Origin: Chloroflexota bacterium
Lineage (GTDB): Bacteria > Chloroflexota > Anaerolineae > CG2-30-64-16
DNA: 15,296 bases
Assembly (NCBI GenBank): GCA_029555885.1
Contig: JAKPQT010000177.1
Span: 1 to 15,296 of the forward strand
Direction of reading: 5' to 3'
Below the pieces are notes generated by a model. That model had not been told where the DNA came from. It did no database searches and worked only from the letters and a program-made list of their open reading frames with translations. The position numbers were made by a program, and so were the translations under genes. Shown piece after piece: positions 1 through 6,973 of this stretch (the first letter of the stretch is position 1; every line of letters begins with the position of its first letter).

Positions 1-2132
1 TGACCGAACCCGATCGACCGCTGGCAGACCTGCCGCTGCTCTCGGAGGCCGAGCGCCAGCAGATCCTGGTCGCCTGGAACGACACGGCGACCGAACTTCC
101 CGCCGACCCACGCGTCCATCTCCTGTTCGAGGCGCAGGTCAACCGCACACCCGACGCGACCGCCCTGCTCTTTGCCCGCGCAGAGGCCGGCCTGCCCGAC
201 GTAAGCCTCACTTACGCAGAGCTCAACGCACGCGCCAACCAGCTCGCACACCACCTGCGCAGCCTGGGCGTCGGCCCGGAGAGCATCGTCGCCATCTCCG
301 TGGATCGCTCGCCCGAAATGATCATCGGGATGCTCGGCGTTCTCAAAGCCGGCGGCGCCTACCTGCCGATCGACCCCACCTATCCGGCCGACCGCATCGC
401 GTACATGCTGGCCGACTCTGGCGTGCAGATCGTGCTCACCCAGGCGCGCGTCCTGGAAGCTGGAAGCTGGAAACTGGAAACTGGAAGCTGGAAACTGGAA
501 GGCGGCGACGGAAGCCGGCAAGGCAGGCTGGTGCGCCTGGATGCCGACTGGCCCGATATCGCGCGCCAACCGACAACCAATATTCCTAATTCCCAATTCC
601 TAATTCCTAATTCGTTGGCCTACGTCATCTACACCTCCGGCTCCACCGGCCGGCCCAAGGGCGTCATGCTGCACCATCGCGGCCTGTGCAACCTGGTGCT
701 GGCCCAGACACGCGCCTTCCGCGTGACGCCGGAGTGCCGGGTGCTCCAGTTCGCGTCCTTCAGCTTCGATGCATCCGTCTCCGAAACCTTCATGGCCCTG
801 CTGACCGGCGCAACGTTGGTGCTGGCCCCGCAGGCCGTGCTCTCTTCGCCGGATGACCTGGCCGCGCTGCTGCGCGCGCGGCAGATCACCACGGTGACGC
901 TGCCGCCTTCGCTGCTCAAGGTGCTCTCGCCGGACTGCCTGCCTGCGCTGCACACGATCATCTCAGCCGGCGAGCGCTGCACGCCTGAAGCTATCGCGCG
1001 CTGGCTTCCGGGCAGGCGCGTCTTCAACGCCTACGGCCCTACCGAGGCGACCATCGGTCCCACCCTGGGCCTGGTGACCGGCCTGGACGAGGACGCCGTG
1101 AACGTGCCCATCGGCCGGCCCATCGCCAATGCGGCTATCTACCTGCTGGACCGGGCCGGTCAGCCCGTGCCGGTCGGCGTCCCCGGCGAGGTATACATCG
1201 GCGGCGCGGGCGTGGGCCGCGGCTATCTCGGCCGCCCCGACCTCACCGCGGAGAAATTCGTGCCGAATCCGTTTTCCCGGATTGTAGATAGCAGATTGAA
1301 GATTGCAGATTCGCCGGCGACAGGCACGCAATCTTGGCGCAGCCGAGCTTCGCACATCTTCAATCTTGGCGCAGCCGAGCTTCGCACATCTGCAACCCGT
1401 CTCTACCGCACCGGCGACCTGGCCCGCTGGCTGCCCGATGGGCGCATCGAATACCTGCGCCGCATCGACGACCAGGTGAAGGTGCGCGGGTTCCGCATCG
1501 AGCTGGGCGAAATCGAAGCCACCCTGGCCCGCCACCCGAACCTGTCGGGCGTGGCCGTGATGGTGCGCGAGGACGAACCCGGGCAGCGCCGGCTCGTCGC
1601 GTATGTCGTGCCTGCCCAGGAGCCTGCACCCACCGTCACCGAGCTGCGCAGCTTCCTGCTGGAATCGCTGCCCGAATACATGGCGCCGGCCGCGTTCGTC
1701 ACGCTGGATGCGCTGCCCCTCACCCCCAACGGTAAGGTGGACCGCCGCGCCCTGCCCGCACCAGAGGCCGCGCGGCCCAACCTGGCCGCGGCTTATGTGG
1801 CCCCGCGCACGGCGGCTGAGGAAAAACTCGCCGCCATCTGGGCCCGGATTCTCGGCGTCACGCAAGTGGGCATCCACGACAACTTCTTCGAGTTGGGCGG
1901 CGACTCCATCATCAGCATCCAGGTGATTGCCCAGGCGGTGCAAGCCGGCCTGCGTCTGACACCCAAAGACCTGTTCCTGCACCCCACCGTGGCCGAGTTG
2001 GCCGAAGTGGCTGCCACGGCAGCCGTGGCCTCGGAAGCGCCATCCGCCCCATCCTCCGGCGACGCGGCCGATGACTTCGGGTGGAGCCAGGACGACGTGG
2101 ACGATATCCTTTCCGCCTTGGGAGACTTGTAG
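1..2132 (+). CDS. NRPS, 3' part: C/A linker - adenylation - PCP (5' truncated by window)
   Basis: C-terminal part of a nonribosomal peptide synthetase. The frame is open from base 3, so the GTG at 300 is internal. It opens in a typical condensation-to-adenylation linker (LPLLSEAERQQILVAWND). The A domain follows: A1 LTYAELNARANQLAHHLR, A2 AGGAYLPIDPTYP, A3 YTSGSTGRPKG (about 630-662), A5 NAYGPTE (1026-1046), A7 LYRTGDLARW and A10 PNGKVDRRALP. The carrier domain motif FFELGGDSI has its phosphopantetheine serine at codon 1905-1907. Aligned by eye to GrsA, the specificity residues read D-A-S-T-I-A-A-I-G-K, close to published Tyr/Phe codes, so an aromatic amino acid is the best guess. The usual Gly of YLGRID is Arg here (YLRRID). 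The protein ends in an acidic amphipathic tail (FGWSQDDVDDILSALGDL), a likely docking segment for the next NRPS. There is no E or TE domain. Two loops carry 7-bp repeat insertions. Confidence 0.96.
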   Translation, partial: TEPDRPLADLPLLSEAERQQILVAWNDTATELPADPRVHLLFEAQVNRTPDATALLFARAEAGLPDVSLTYAELNARANQLAHHLRSLGVGPESIVAISVDRSPEMIIGMLGVLKAGGAYLPIDPTYPADRIAYMLADSGVQIVLTQARVLEAGSWKLETGSWKLEGGDGSRQGRLVRLDADWPDIARQPTTNIPNSQFLIPNSLAYVIYTSGSTGRPKGVMLHHRGLCNLVLAQTRAFRVTPECRVLQFASFSFDASVSETFMALLTGATLVLAPQAVLSSPDDLAALLRARQITTVTLPPSLLKVLSPDCLPALHTIISAGERCTPEAIARWLPGRRVFNAYGPTEATIGPTLGLVTGLDEDAVNVPIGRPIANAAIYLLDRAGQPVPVGVPGEVYIGGAGVGRGYLGRPDLTAEKFVPNPFSRIVDSRLKIADSPATGTQSWRSRASHIFNLGAAELRTSATRLYRTGDLARWLPDGRIEYLRRIDDQVKVRGFRIELGEIEATLARHPNLSGVAVMVREDEPGQRRLVAYVVPAQEPAPTVTELRSFLLESLPEYMAPAAFVTLDALPLTPNGKVDRRALPAPEAARPNLAAAYVAPRTAAEEKLAAIWARILGVTQVGIHDNFFELGGDSIISIQVIAQAVQAGLRLTPKDLFLHPTVAELAEVAATAAVASEAPSAPSSGDAADDFGWSQDDVDDILSALGDL
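453..501 (+). repeat. Seven tandem heptamers CTGGAAR inside A domain 1 (upstream of A3)
   Basis: Seven consecutive 7-bp units (CTGGAAG or CTGGAAA), 49 bp with no interruption. They encode AGSWKLETGSWKLEG, which has no counterpart in ordinary A domains. The array sits in the variable segment between core motifs A2 and A3, where extra residues are usually tolerated. Confidence 0.95.
582..613 (+). repeat. ATTCCYA heptamer array inside A domain 1 (just before A3)
   Basis: Units ATTCCTA, ATTCCCA, ATTCCTA, ATTCCTA and a partial ATTC. It is an AT-rich island in GC-rich coding DNA and encodes the IPNSQFLIPNS stretch directly before LAYVIYTSGSTG. The same array recurs at 4061-4092 in the second A domain. 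Confidence 0.95.
1280..1312 (+). repeat. GATTGNA heptamer array in the A6-A7 loop of A domain 1
   Basis: Units GATTGTA, GATAGCA, GATTGAA, GATTGCA and a partial GATTC. It lies between A6 (GYLGRPDLTAEKFVPNPF) and A7 (LYRTGDLARW). With the following 32-bp-period repeat it lengthens this loop to roughly 40 residues, where typical A domains have about ten. Confidence 0.9.
1329..1391 (+). repeat. 31-bp direct repeat (period 32) in the A6-A7 loop of A domain 1
   Basis: A 31-base unit at 1329-1359 is repeated exactly at 1361-1391. It starts CAATCTTGGCGCAGCCGAGC and ends TTCGCACATCT. Because the period is 32, not a multiple of three, the two copies are translated in different frames: first as SWRSRASHI, then as LGAAELRTSA. 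The ends of the copies resemble the reverse complement of the GATTGAA/GATTGCA heptamers at 1280-1312. Confidence 0.95.
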
Positions 2133-2143
2133 AGGATTGCAGC

Positions 2144-5100
2144 GTGGATAAGTCACAGCCCACAGCAGCACCGCAACCCGACGCAGCGGCCGCCAAGAAC
2201 ATCGAAAGCTTTTACCCGCTCTCGCCGATGCAGCAGGGCATGCTCTTTCACAGCCTGTTCGCGCCGGAGTCCGGCGTCTACGTGGAGCAGCTCAATACTA
2301 CCCTGCGCGGCCGGTTGGACATCCCCGCGTTCGAGCGCACCTGGCAGCGCGTGGTGCAACGCCATCCCATCCTGCGCACCGCGTTCGCCTGGGAGGGACT
2401 GAAGGAACCCATCCAGGTCGTGCGCCGCGAGGTCAATATGACTATCGCACAGGAGGACTGGCGCGGGCTGGACCCGGCCGAGCAGCAGCGCCGGTTGGCC
2501 GCCTTCCTCCCGGCGGAGCAGGCTCGGGGCTTCGACCTGACCAAGGCGCCCCTCATCCGCCTGGCCCTGTTGCGGCTGGCCGACGACGCCTACGAGTTCG
2601 TCTGGACCCACCACCACATCCTGCTGGACGGCTGGTCCATCCCGCTGCTGCTGCGCGAGGTCTTCGCCCACTACGACGCGTTCAGTCGCGGCCAGGACCT
2701 GCACCTGCCCGCGCCGCGGCCGTTCCGCGACTACATCGTCTGGCTGAGGCGGCAGGACATGGCCCAGGCCGAAGCGTATTGGCGCCGCACCCTCAAGGGC
2801 TTCACCGCACCCACGCCGTTGACCGTCGGCACATCCGCGCCTGACGCCGGCGAAGCCGTGGCCCACGGCGAGTTGGAGGCGCATCTGCCCGCCGACCTCA
2901 CGGAGAAGCTCACCGCCCTGGCACGCCAGCACCGGCTGACGCTGAACACTCTCGTCATGGCCGCATGGGCGCTGCTGCTCAGCCGCTACAGCCGCGAGGA
3001 GGATGTGCTGTTCGGCGCCACCGTCTCAGGACGGCCCGCAGACCTGCCGGGGGCCGAGAGCATGATGGGGTTGTTCATCAACACCCTGCCGGTGCGTGTC
3101 CATGTGCCGCCCGCAGCAGAACTCCTGACCTGGCTGCGTGAATTGCAGGCCCAGCAGGCCGAGCTGCGCCAGTACGAATACACCCCGCTGGTCGAAATCC
3201 AGGGCTGGTCCGAGGTCCCGCGCAGCCTGCCGCTGTTCGAGAGCATCCTGGTCTTCGAGAACCTGCCGCTGGGCCCGGTCACTGCCGGCGGCGCAGGCCG
3301 CGGCGCGCTGGAGGTCGCCGACGTGCGCAGCGCCTCGCATACCAACTACCCCATTACCGTTGTCGCGGTCCCGGATCGCGAGATGCTGCTGCGCCTCTCT
3401 TACGACAAGGCGCGCTTCGACCCAGCGACCATCGAGCGCATGATGGGCCACCTGCGCAGCCTGCTGGTCGGCTTCGCGGAGGACCCGAACCGCCAGTTGC
3501 ACCAGTTCCCGCTCCTGACCGCAGCCGAGCGCCACGCGTTAATCACGCGCTGGGATGCCACGGCCAGGCAGTTCCCTGCCGATGCAACCATCCATGGCCT
3601 GTTCGAGGCCCAGGCAGCGGCCACGCCCGACGCCATCGCCCTCAACCTGCCGTCGGTCGAGGCGTACACCTCGGCGCTGGATACGCTCCCACCGGCGCCT
3701 GCCGGCGTCGCGCTGACCTACGGCGAGCTGAACGCGCGCGCCAACCAGTTGGCCCATCACCTGCGCGGGCTGGGCGTGGGACCGAACGTGCTGGTTGCCA
3801 TGTACGTGGACCGTTCCATCGAGATGGTGGTCGGCATCCTCGGCATCCTGAAGGCCGGCGGCGCTTACGTGCCCATCGACCCGATCTATCCCGCCGAGCG
3901 CATTCAGCACATCCTGGCCGACTCCGGCGCACAGATACTCATCACACAGGATCACCTGACGGCAGACGGCCGGTGGCGGGTGGCAGATGGCGGGTGGCGC
4001 GGAACCGTGGTGCGGCTCGACTCAGACTGGCCCGCCATCGCGCACCAACCGACAACCAATATTCCTAATTCCCAATTCCTAATTCCTAATTCGTTGGCCT
4101 ACGTCATTTACACCTCCGGCTCCACCGGCGTGCCCAAGGGCTGCGGCATCACCCACGCCAACGTCGTGCGGCTGTTCCGGGCCACCGAGCACTGGTATGG
4201 CTTCGATGCGGCAGACGTCTGGACCCTGTTCCATTCCTATGCCTTCGATTTCACCGTGTGGGAGCTGTGGGGCGCACTGTTCTACGGCGGGCGGCTGGTA
4301 GTGATCCCCCACGCGATCACGCGTTCGCCCGAAGCATTCTACCGATTGTTGTGTGCGGAGCGCGTCACTGTCCTCAACCAGACGCCCTCCGCGTTCCGGC
4401 AGCTCATCCGCGCAGAAGAAGCCGTCGGAGTCTGCCCCGACCTCGCGCTGCGTTACGTCATCTTCGGCGGCGAGGCGCTTGAGCTGCAGAGCCTGCGCCC
4501 GTGGTATGCGCGCCACGGCGACACGCGGCCGAAGCTCGTCAATATGTACGGCATCACCGAGACCACGGTCCATGTCACCTACCGACCGCTAAGCCTGGCC
4601 GATGTCGAGGCCGGCAAAGGCAGCGTCATCGGCGTGCCCATCCCCGACCTGCGGGTGTATATCGTGGATGCCAACCTGGAGCCGGTCCCCATCGGCGTCC
4701 CCGGCGAGCTGGTCGTGGGCGGCGCGGGCGTGGCGCCCGGCTACCTCAACCGGCCGGAGCTGACCGCGGAACGGTTCGTGCGAAACCCCTTTGAACCGGT
4801 TGCAGGTTCCAGGTTGAAAGTTGAAGGTAATGCCCTGGCCTACGAGCAACCTGCTAACTTTGAACCTGCCAACTTGCCACACCTCTACCGTTCCGGCGAC
4901 CTGGCGCGCTATCTGCCCGACGGCGACATCGAATACCTGGGGCGCATCGACCACCAGGTGAAGATTCGCGGCTTCCGCGTCGAGCTGGGCGAGATCGAGA
5001 CGCTGCTGGCGCAGCATCCCGGCATCCGTGAGGCCATCGTGCTGGCCCGGGAGGACACCCCCGGCCACAAACGCCTGGTGGCCTACTGCGTGCCCAACCG

Positions 5101-6973
5101 CGCTGCGACACCGGCCCTGAGCGAGCTGCGCGACTTCCTGGCCGCGAAGCTGCCCGATTACATGGTGCCCGCAGCGTTTGTCATGCTCGACGCCCTCCCG
5201 CTGACCGCGCATGGCAAGGTCGACCGCAAGGCGCTCCCTGCGCCCGACGAGGGCCGGCTGGCAGTAGAAACGGCCTACGTAGCCCCGCGCAATGAGACCG
5301 AGGCGCAGTTGGCTGCGATCTGGGCGCAGGCGCTGGGCGTGCCGCGGGTCGGCATCCGCGACAACTACTTCGAGTTGGGCGGCGAATCCATCCTCAGCCT
5401 GCAGATTATCGCCCGCGCCAAAAAGGCGGGCATCGAGTTCAGCCCGCGCCAGCTCTTCGAACACCCCACCATCGAGGCGCTGCTGGTCGCGCTCCAGGGT
5501 GCGCGGGACATCATGGCTGAACAGGGGGTCGTCACCGGACCGGCGCCGCTGACCCCGGTGCAGCAGTGGTTCTTCGAGCATCACCCGGCGTACCCCGAGC
5601 ACTTCAACACCTCCATGCTGCTGCTCACCTGGCCCGAGGTGGACCTGGCCGCGCTGCGCGGCGCTCTGGCTGCCCTGTTGACCCACCACGACGCGCTACG
5701 GATGACCTTCGCCCGCACGGACGCCGGCTGGCAGCAGACCAACGCCGACCTGCCTGTCGATGTGCCATTCGACATCGTTGACCTGTCGGGCCTGGAGCCG
5801 GAAGCACAGGAAGCCGCCCTGACCGCCCGGACAGCAGCCTTGCAGGCCGGCTTCCGCCTGGATGGCGCCGGGCTGCTGGTTCACGCCGCGCACTTCAATC
5901 TCGGCGCCGGCAGGCCGGGCCGGCTCCTGTTGGCATTCCATCACCTGGTGGCCGACGGCGTCTCGTGGCGCATCGTGCTCGAAGACCTGACCACAGCCTA
6001 TCGGGCGCTGCGCCGCGGCGAAATGCCCGGCAGCCTCATGCTGCCGCCCAAGACCACCGCCTATCGTGATTGGGCCGCGCGACTGGCGGAATACGCCGGC
6101 TCACCGGCGCTGCTGGCCGAGGCCCCCTATTGGCGCGAACTGGCCGCACAGCCGGTCGCGGCGCTGCCGGTGGACCACCCGGGCGGCCGCAACACCTACG
6201 GCACCACAGACGATATCACCCTGTCCCTCAGCGCGGCAGAAACGCAGGCGCTGCTGCAAGAGACGCCTGCGGCCTACGGCACACAGATCAACGACCTGCT
6301 GCTGACGGCCCTCGCGCGAACGTTCGCGGCCTGGACCGGCTCCCCGCGGCTCCTCGTGGAGATGGAGGGTCATGGCCGCGAGGACCTCTTCCCCGATATA
6401 GACGTCTCGCGCACGGTCGGCTGGTTCACCAGCATCTTCCCCGTGCTGCTCGACCTGGGCGGCCCAACTGACGGGTCATCGGGGACCGAACGCCCCGCAA
6501 TCCTGGGCAACCAGATCCAGGCCGTCAGGGACCAGCTCCGCCGCGTACCGAACCGCGGCGTCGGCTACGGCATTCTGCGCTATCTTGCAGCCGACCCCGC
6601 GCTGCGGGCTGCACTGGCGGCTGCTCCCGCGCCACAAGTGAACTTCAACTACCTGGGGCAGTTCAACCCGCTCATCTCCGAGGCGGATGACGCAGCCGAA
6701 TCCGCAGTCGAGACGACCGATCCCGAGGCGTGGGCCTTCCTGGGGATCGCGCCCGAGGCACCTGGCCCCGAGCAGGCGCCCGATGCGCCCCGCAGCGCGC
6801 TGCTCTACGTGGTCTGTGTCGTCACTGATGGCGGTATGGATGTCCGCTGGCTCTACAGCCCCGAGCTCTTCGAACGCAGCACCATCGAGCGGCTGGCAGA
6901 GGCCTATCTGCGCGAAGTGCGCAGCATTATCGCCCACTGCCAGGCACAACTCTCTGGAGGAATACGTGGATAA
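2144..6973 (+). CDS. NRPS, single complete module C-A(Thr)-PCP-E
   Basis: Complete NRPS of about 1609 residues. The start is taken as GTG 2144, twelve bases after the upstream stop and behind AGAGGA; an in-frame ATG at 2081 would overlap the upstream gene by 52 bp. The C domain has LSPMQQGMLFH near the N-terminus and active-site HHILLDG at 157-163. The A domain has TSGSTG at 657-662, and its specificity residues read D-F-W-N-I-G-M-V-H-K, the classic threonine code. The PCP motif FELGGESI has its phosphopantetheine serine at about residue 1082. A full epimerisation domain follows: HHLVADG 1266-1272, EGHGRE 1408-1413, RTVGWFTS, VPNRGVGYG and NFNYLGQ 1500-1506. It should therefore load L-Thr, condense it with the upstream peptidyl-PCP and epimerise it. 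No release domain is present. Both A-domain loops carry 7-bp repeats as in the upstream NRPS. The stop overlaps the next gene by 8 bp. Confidence 0.97.
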   Translation: MDKSQPTAAPQPDAAAAKNIESFYPLSPMQQGMLFHSLFAPESGVYVEQLNTTLRGRLDIPAFERTWQRVVQRHPILRTAFAWEGLKEPIQVVRREVNMTIAQEDWRGLDPAEQQRRLAAFLPAEQARGFDLTKAPLIRLALLRLADDAYEFVWTHHHILLDGWSIPLLLREVFAHYDAFSRGQDLHLPAPRPFRDYIVWLRRQDMAQAEAYWRRTLKGFTAPTPLTVGTSAPDAGEAVAHGELEAHLPADLTEKLTALARQHRLTLNTLVMAAWALLLSRYSREEDVLFGATVSGRPADLPGAESMMGLFINTLPVRVHVPPAAELLTWLRELQAQQAELRQYEYTPLVEIQGWSEVPRSLPLFESILVFENLPLGPVTAGGAGRGALEVADVRSASHTNYPITVVAVPDREMLLRLSYDKARFDPATIERMMGHLRSLLVGFAEDPNRQLHQFPLLTAAERHALITRWDATARQFPADATIHGLFEAQAAATPDAIALNLPSVEAYTSALDTLPPAPAGVALTYGELNARANQLAHHLRGLGVGPNVLVAMYVDRSIEMVVGILGILKAGGAYVPIDPIYPAERIQHILADSGAQILITQDHLTADGRWRVADGGWRGTVVRLDSDWPAIAHQPTTNIPNSQFLIPNSLAYVIYTSGSTGVPKGCGITHANVVRLFRATEHWYGFDAADVWTLFHSYAFDFTVWELWGALFYGGRLVVIPHAITRSPEAFYRLLCAERVTVLNQTPSAFRQLIRAEEAVGVCPDLALRYVIFGGEALELQSLRPWYARHGDTRPKLVNMYGITETTVHVTYRPLSLADVEAGKGSVIGVPIPDLRVYIVDANLEPVPIGVPGELVVGGAGVAPGYLNRPELTAERFVRNPFEPVAGSRLKVEGNALAYEQPANFEPANLPHLYRSGDLARYLPDGDIEYLGRIDHQVKIRGFRVELGEIETLLAQHPGIREAIVLAREDTPGHKRLVAYCVPNRAATPALSELRDFLAAKLPDYMVPAAFVMLDALPLTAHGKVDRKALPAPDEGRLAVETAYVAPRNETEAQLAAIWAQALGVPRVGIRDNYFELGGESILSLQIIARAKKAGIEFSPRQLFEHPTIEALLVALQGARDIMAEQGVVTGPAPLTPVQQWFFEHHPAYPEHFNTSMLLLTWPEVDLAALRGALAALLTHHDALRMTFARTDAGWQQTNADLPVDVPFDIVDLSGLEPEAQEAALTARTAALQAGFRLDGAGLLVHAAHFNLGAGRPGRLLLAFHHLVADGVSWRIVLEDLTTAYRALRRGEMPGSLMLPPKTTAYRDWAARLAEYAGSPALLAEAPYWRELAAQPVAALPVDHPGGRNTYGTTDDITLSLSAAETQALLQETPAAYGTQINDLLLTALARTFAAWTGSPRLLVEMEGHGREDLFPDIDVSRTVGWFTSIFPVLLDLGGPTDGSSGTERPAILGNQIQAVRDQLRRVPNRGVGYGILRYLAADPALRAALAAAPAPQVNFNYLGQFNPLISEADDAAESAVETTDPEAWAFLGIAPEAPGPEQAPDAPRSALLYVVCVVTDGGMDVRWLYSPELFERSTIERLAEAYLREVRSIIAHCQAQLSGGIRG
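3972..3999 (+). repeat. GGTGGCG heptamer array inside A domain 2 (upstream of A3)
   Basis: Units GGTGGCG, GGTGGCA, GATGGCG, GGTGGCG. It sits at the position equivalent to the CTGGAAR array of A domain 1 but has a different unit sequence, and encodes part of DGRWRVADGGWRG. Confidence 0.8.
4061..4092 (+). repeat. ATTCCYA heptamer array inside A domain 2 (just before A3)
   Basis: Same four-and-a-half units as at 582-613. It is embedded in a 63-base stretch (4045-4107) identical to 566-628 of the upstream NRPS gene. Confidence 0.95.
4798..4877 (+). repeat. Inverted heptamer arms in the A6-A7 loop of A domain 2
   Basis: Left arm 4798-4828: GGTTGCA, GGTTCCA, GGTTGAA, AGTTGAA, GGT. Right arm 4847-4877 holds reverse-complement-type units CAACCTG, CTAACTT, TGAACCT, GCCAACT. 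The arms are separated by about 18 bp and could form an imperfect hairpin in DNA or mRNA. The insert encodes the extra residues between FVRNPF and LYRSGDLARY. Confidence 0.85.

Noticed and set aside
453..613. CRISPR-like look of clustered short repeats
   Set aside because: Units are 7 bp in direct tandem with no spacers, lie inside coding sequence, and no cas gene is present.
2081..2143. Upstream ATG start for the second NRPS
   Set aside because: It would overlap the upstream PCP/tail coding region by 52 bp; GTG 2144 has a purine-rich site and gives a normal C-domain N-terminus.
963..2171. 402-residue minus-strand open frame, and similar long minus-strand frames at 4589-5689, 6476-7549 and 2153-2932
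   Set aside because: They are antisense to unmistakable NRPS or MFS domains, show no family motifs, and arise from high GC at third codon positions.
453..4877. Repeat inserts as frameshifts or gene decay
   Set aside because: The frame remains open across every array, and all core motifs before and after are intact, so the domains look functional.
6687..6965. N-terminal extension of the MFS gene
   Set aside because: It lies within the epimerisation domain in another frame and would put about 90 charged residues before helix 1; GTG 6966 has a perfect GGAGG.
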